Assembly: GCA_017939945.1 (NCBI GenBank)
Contig: JAGAZS010000022.1
Location: 1 to 9,227 of the forward strand
DNA: 9,227 nt
Reading direction: 5' to 3'
From: Schwartzia sp. (in: firmicutes)
GTDB taxonomy: Bacteria; Bacillota; Negativicutes; Selenomonadales; Selenomonadaceae
A model generated the notes under the pieces. It saw nothing but the letters and a program-made list of their open reading frames with translations. It ran no database searches and was not told where the DNA came from. Below are positions 6,101 through 9,227 of the stretch, piece by piece (within the stretch, counting starts at the first letter, position 1; the number at the start of each line of letters is the position of its first letter). Both the position numbers and the translations under genes were made by a program.

Positions 6101-7728
6101 TACAAAAATGGCTGTGCGCTCTTTGCGCCTGTCTTGCATTGCTTTTCGCGGCGCAGCCCGCGTTCGCGAAAAAACCATCGGACAAAGGGCATATTCTTTT
6201 CGTGCCGCATGACAATCGCCCGATTTCCGACGAGCAGACGGCGGACACCATCCGAAAGCTGGGCTGGGACATCGAGGTGCCGCCGGACGACCTTTTGGGC
6301 TCCCGAGGCGTTCTCGGCGAGCCGGAAAAGGTCTGGAACTGGCTGGAGGAGCGGGCGAAAGCGGCGGACATCGCGGTACTTTCATCGGACACGCTGCTTT
6401 ACGGCAGTCTTGTCGGTTCCCGCAAGCACCAGTACAGCGAGCACGAAATCCGGGAACGGGTTGAACGCTTCCGCGAGTTCAAGAAGTCCAATCCGAAGCT
6501 GAAGCTGTATGTCTGGGGCTCGATCATGCGGACGCCGCGGTCGGCAGAGGCGTCGGGCGGCGAGGAACCCAGCTACTACGCCAGCTTCGGCAACGACATT
6601 TTCCGCTACACGGCGCTGACGGACAAGCAGGAAACCGAAGGGCTGACGCGCCGCGAAAAAAAAGAATACGAATTCCTGCGGAAGCTGATTCCGCAGAAGG
6701 CTTTGGACGACTGGCTCGACCGCCGCAACAAGAATTTCGCGGCAAGCCGCGCGATGATTGCTCTGGCGCGGGACGGGAAGTTCGATTATTTCGCCTTGGG
6801 ACGCGACGACAACGCGCCCTATTCCCAAACGCACATGGAGAGCCGAAAGCTGGCGGAAGCCGGAAAAGATTTGCCGGCGTCGAAATTTCAGGCCCTGGCC
6901 GGAATCGACGAGTTCGGGCTTTTGATGCTGACACGGGCCGTCAACGACTGGACGAAGACCGTGCCGTTCGTTTATGTGAAGTACAACTGGGGCCGGGGCG
7001 GCGAAACGATTCCCGCCTATTCCGACGAAAAAATCTCGGAATCCATCAAGGGGCACGTGACCGCGGCGGGCGGCATGCTCGTCACTTCACCGAAAAACGC
7101 GGACTTCACGCTGCTCGTGAACACGAACCCCAGCGGACGCACCGGCGAGGCCAACGACCGCAAAAACGATACGAAGCCCCATGAAGGAACGAAGTATTTC
7201 GCCGACCTCGTGGAGGAAAGCGTCGCATCCGGCAAGCCGACCTGCGTAGCCGACATCGCTTACGCAAACGGCTCGGACAACGCGCTGATGGAAATGCTGA
7301 AGAACCGCGGCCTGCTCTACAAGCTCCGCGCCTACGGCGGCTGGAACACCGCGACGAACAGCACGGGCTTTGTACTGGCGCAGGGAATGCTGGCGGAAAA
7401 GATGACGCCGGAAGCGCTGGACGCGCTTCTGACCACGCGTTATCTCGACGATTGGGGCTATCAGGCGAACGTCCGAACCCTCGTGGCGCGCCAGCTCGGC
7501 TGGTTCCGCGCGGCGGGCGCATACGCAAGCCTGGACGCGAAACGCCCCGCCATCGAAGATCGGGCGTCGCAGTTCATGCGCCGCTTCGCCGAGGAAAACC
7601 TGCCGCCAATGGAGAATATGCAGTATCTCACGGTTCATTTCCCGTGGAACCGAATGTTCGAAGCCCGCTTTTCCATCGAACCGCCTTTCAACTTCAAGGC
7701 GTACATGGAAGAGCACCGGGCGGAGTAA
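6097..7728 (+). CDS. Exported DUF4127 family protein
   Basis: This 543-residue protein belongs to the uncharacterised DUF4127 family. ATG 6097 is chosen over an in-frame GTG at 6061 because GGAGG (6083-6087) sits 9 nt upstream and because the protein then begins with a clean signal peptide: MIQKW, a hydrophobic core rich in Leu/Ala/Cys, and an AFA cleavage site (after A24). Family motifs visible are VPHDNRP (36-42, the family's usual PLDDRP-like start), SSDTLLYGSL (96-105), YVWGSIMRTPR (138-148), LGRDDNAPYSQTH (234-246), DIAYANGSD (386-394) and GGWNTATNSTG (414-424). The many conserved Asp, Asn, His and Arg residues in such motifs suggest an enzyme, but no reaction can be named. It is likely periplasmic or cell-envelope located. 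It overlaps the DUF2225 gene by 4 nt and ends before a strong hairpin terminator. Family call is good; function unknown. Confidence 0.87.
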   Translation: MIQKWLCALCACLALLFAAQPAFAKKPSDKGHILFVPHDNRPISDEQTADTIRKLGWDIEVPPDDLLGSRGVLGEPEKVWNWLEERAKAADIAVLSSDTLLYGSLVGSRKHQYSEHEIRERVERFREFKKSNPKLKLYVWGSIMRTPRSAEASGGEEPSYYASFGNDIFRYTALTDKQETEGLTRREKKEYEFLRKLIPQKALDDWLDRRNKNFAASRAMIALARDGKFDYFALGRDDNAPYSQTHMESRKLAEAGKDLPASKFQALAGIDEFGLLMLTRAVNDWTKTVPFVYVKYNWGRGGETIPAYSDEKISESIKGHVTAAGGMLVTSPKNADFTLLVNTNPSGRTGEANDRKNDTKPHEGTKYFADLVEESVASGKPTCVADIAYANGSDNALMEMLKNRGLLYKLRAYGGWNTATNSTGFVLAQGMLAEKMTPEALDALLTTRYLDDWGYQANVRTLVARQLGWFRAAGAYASLDAKRPAIEDRASQFMRRFAEENLPPMENMQYLTVHFPWNRMFEARFSIEPPFNFKAYMEEHRAE

Positions 7729-7747
7729 TACAAAAAATCATTATTTC

Positions 7748-7795
7748 ACAACAAACGCGGAGATTGACAAGAATGTCAATCTCCGCGTTTGTTGT
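7748..7795. terminator. 22-bp perfect hairpin, likely bidirectional terminator
   Basis: 7748-7769 is the exact reverse complement of 7774-7795, with a 4-nt loop AGAA. On the + strand the right arm runs into a T-rich sequence (TTTCTTAATT), ending the DUF2225/DUF4127 transcript 20 nt after its stop codon. On the minus strand the stem is followed after about 9 nt by six T (complement of 7733-7738), which would also stop pnp transcripts arriving from the right. The second direction is less certain because the T run is not adjacent. Confidence 0.85.
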
Positions 7796-7824
7796 TTCTT
7801 AATTAAATTGTCATAATTCTTTTC

Positions 7825-7988
7825 AAGGAAACAATGAATAAGTCAATTCATGCCATTGCCGAGGGATTTTTTCGTCAGGCAAGGAAGATGGCGCGAAGGC
7901 GTAGCAGCGCTACGTCGAGTGCCAGCTGACGCGGCATGGCGGAAAAAGACCCGGCTAGGGCGTGAAGGGACTTGTTCAGTGTTTCCTT
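7825..7988. mobile_element. MITE-like palindromic element next to pnp
   Basis: The ends form 30-nt imperfect inverted repeats: 7825-7854 (AAGGAAACAATGAATAAGTC...) against 7959-7988 (...GACTTGTTCAGTGTTTCCTT), with 25 exact pairs and 2 G-T pairs. Inside, further arms match in nested order: 7858-7860 with 7953-7955, 7863-7865 with 7950-7952, a T run with an A run (7867-7872 against 7943-7948), CGTCAG 7873-7878 with CTGACG 7926-7931, and a central hairpin CGTAGC 7900-7905/GCTACG 7909-7914. The whole can fold as one long rod. It contains no credible gene. No clear target-site duplication was found. It could be a non-autonomous transposon or a structured-RNA repeat; copy number cannot be judged from this window. 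Confidence 0.55.
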
Positions 7989-9227
7989 ACACCAACAGCG
8001 CCTTGTGCGACAGATTGACGCGGCCCTGGCGGTCGATTTCCGTTACCTTCACGTCGATCTCGTCGCCGATTTTCACGACGTCCTCGACCTTTTCGACGCG
8101 GCGCTTCGAGAGCTGGGAAATGTGGCAGAGGCCTTCCTTGCCCGGCAGCACCTCGACGAAGGCGCCGAAGCCCATGATGCGCGTGACGCGGCCGCGATAG
8201 GTCGCGCCCACCTCGACGTCGCGTGTCAGCTCCTTGATGATCTCGATAGCCTTCTGGCTGTCCTCGACGCTGACGGCGGAGATATGCACCGTGCCGTCTT
8301 CCTCGATGTCGATCTGGGTGTTCGTGTCCTCGACGATCTTCTTGATGATCTTCCCGCCCGGCCCGATGACGTTCCGAATCTTGTCCACGCTGATGTGCAT
8401 GGTGGTGACACGCGGCGCGTAGGGCGAAAGCTCCGCGTTCGGCTTCGGGATGCATTCGAGCATCTTGCCGAGGATGAACGCGCGTCCGCGCTTCGCCTGC
8501 TCCAGTGCCGAGGCGAGAATCTCGCGGGTGATGCCCGCGATCTTGATATCCATTTGGATCGCAGTGATGCCCCGTTCTGTTCCTGCGACCTTGAAGTCCA
8601 TATCGCCAAGGGCGTCCTCCATGCCCTGGATATCGGTCAGGATCGTGTACGCGTCGCCGTCCTTGACAAGCCCCATCGCCACGCCGGAAACGGGCCGCTT
8701 GATCGGCACGCCCGCGTGCATCAGCGACATTGTGCTGCCGCAGACGCTGCCCATGGAGGAGGAACCGTTGGACTCCAAAACCTCGGAAACAAGGCGCAGC
8801 GTGTAAGGGAATTCTTCTTCCGTCGGAATCACCGGCACCTGTGCGCGCTCCGCGAGAGCGCCGTGGCCGATTTCTCTTCTGCCCGGGCCCCTGCTCGGCT
8901 TGGTCTCGCCGACGGAATAGCTCGGGAAATTGTAATGGTGCATATAGCGGTTCTTGGTGATAAAGGGATCAAGTCCCTCCACCCTCTGAGCCTCAGAGAG
9001 GGGAGCCAGTGTGACACAGTCGCAGATCTGGGTCTGGCCTCTCGTGAACATGGCGGAACCATGTGCTCTCGGAATCAGGTCGACTTCCGCGGCGAGGGGG
9101 CGGATCTGCGTGATTTCACGGCCGTCCGGACGCTTGTGATCCTTCAGGATCATCTTGCGGACCGTCTTCTTCTCGTAGTGGTAAATGGCATCGCCCAGCA
9201 GCGGAAGCCCCTCTTCCTTGTCGGCAA
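7987..9227 (-). CDS. pnp: Polyribonucleotide nucleotidyltransferase (PNPase), C-terminal part
   Basis: The gene enters from the right edge and reads leftward; 412 C-terminal residues are visible and roughly 285 N-terminal ones (first RNase PH domain) lie outside. PNPase degrades RNA 3' to 5' using phosphate, releasing nucleoside diphosphates, usually as a trimer in the cytoplasm. Visible in order: the end of the helical linker (EKKTVRKMILKDHKRPDGR), the second RNase PH domain with FTRGQTQ, NGSSSMGSVCGSTMSLM and the catalytic Asp region DALGDMDFKVAGT (8587-8616), the KH domain with NVIGPGGKIIKKI, and the S1 domain (YRGRVTRIMGFGAFVEV to GRVNLSHKALLV). The ATG at 9151-9153 is internal, not the start. 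The protein stops right after the S1 domain without the charged tail seen in many homologues, and its TAA (7987-7989) touches the end of the palindromic element. It converges with the DUF4127 gene. Identification is secure. Confidence 0.97.
   Translation of the reverse strand, partial: ADKEEGLPLLGDAIYHYEKKTVRKMILKDHKRPDGREITQIRPLAAEVDLIPRAHGSAMFTRGQTQICDCVTLAPLSEAQRVEGLDPFITKNRYMHHYNFPSYSVGETKPSRGPGRREIGHGALAERAQVPVIPTEEEFPYTLRLVSEVLESNGSSSMGSVCGSTMSLMHAGVPIKRPVSGVAMGLVKDGDAYTILTDIQGMEDALGDMDFKVAGTERGITAIQMDIKIAGITREILASALEQAKRGRAFILGKMLECIPKPNAELSPYAPRVTTMHISVDKIRNVIGPGGKIIKKIVEDTNTQIDIEEDGTVHISAVSVEDSQKAIEIIKELTRDVEVGATYRGRVTRIMGFGAFVEVLPGKEGLCHISQLSKRRVEKVEDVVKIGDEIDVKVTEIDRQGRVNLSHKALLV

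Noticed and set aside
6097..6135. Lipoprotein signal with a lipobox at LCAC in the DUF4127 protein
   Set aside because: The position before the last residue is Cys rather than a small or aliphatic residue, the hydrophobic core would be far too short, and a clear AFA cleavage site follows further on.
7850..8200. 116-codon frame on the + strand spanning the palindromic element and the pnp end
   Set aside because: It runs through a self-complementary element into antisense pnp, lacks a ribosome binding site, and has no protein-like pattern.
8234..8806. Open frames on the + strand opposite pnp (8234-8422 and 8450-8806)
   Set aside because: Both lie antisense to the conserved RNase PH, KH and S1 coding regions and have no recognisable domain.

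Overview
This 9.2-kb window is a high-GC stretch of a bacterial chromosome. The gene content (a glycogen synthase, a fused amylase/glucanotransferase, a DUF2225 protein paired with a DUF4127 protein, and pnp), Shine-Dalgarno sites before every + strand gene, two TTG starts and long simple hairpin terminators all suggest a Gram-negative-walled Firmicute of the class Negativicutes (Selenomonas/Mitsuokella-like). This placement is an inference from protein style and was not tested by any search.

Layout: (1) 1-92 is a dense cluster of palindromes that looks like a dispersed intergenic repeat, possibly cut by the window edge. (2) 194-1642 (+) is glgA. It is followed after 29 nt by 1672-5304 (+), a 1210-residue protein fusing a neopullulanase/alpha-amylase-type GH13 enzyme to a complete GH77 4-alpha-glucanotransferase (MalQ). 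A strong terminator closes this unit at 5308-5339. (3) A likely promoter at 5352-5360 starts a two-gene unit: a zinc-ribbon/TPR DUF2225 protein (5414-6100) and a signal-peptide-bearing DUF4127 protein (6097-7728), translationally coupled by an ATGA overlap. (4) A 22-bp perfect hairpin at 7748-7795 separates this unit from the convergent pnp gene (7987-9227, minus strand, N-terminal part outside the window). Between that hairpin and the pnp stop codon lies a ~164-bp element with 30-bp imperfect terminal inverted repeats, which can fold end to end and resembles a MITE.

How the genes fit: GlgA makes alpha-1,4-glucan from ADP-glucose. The GH13-GH77 fusion cuts and reshuffles maltodextrins, so the first operon covers building and remodelling a storage glucan. 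The DUF2225/DUF4127 pair has no known function and no visible link to glycogen. PNPase is the housekeeping 3'-5' exoribonuclease.

The least expected items are a textbook intrinsic-terminator hairpin inside the coding sequence of the fusion enzyme (1889-1918), the palindromic element abutting the pnp stop codon, and the uncharacterised coupled DUF2225/DUF4127 pair. I see no CRISPR array, tRNA, rRNA, transposase, phage gene or defence system here.
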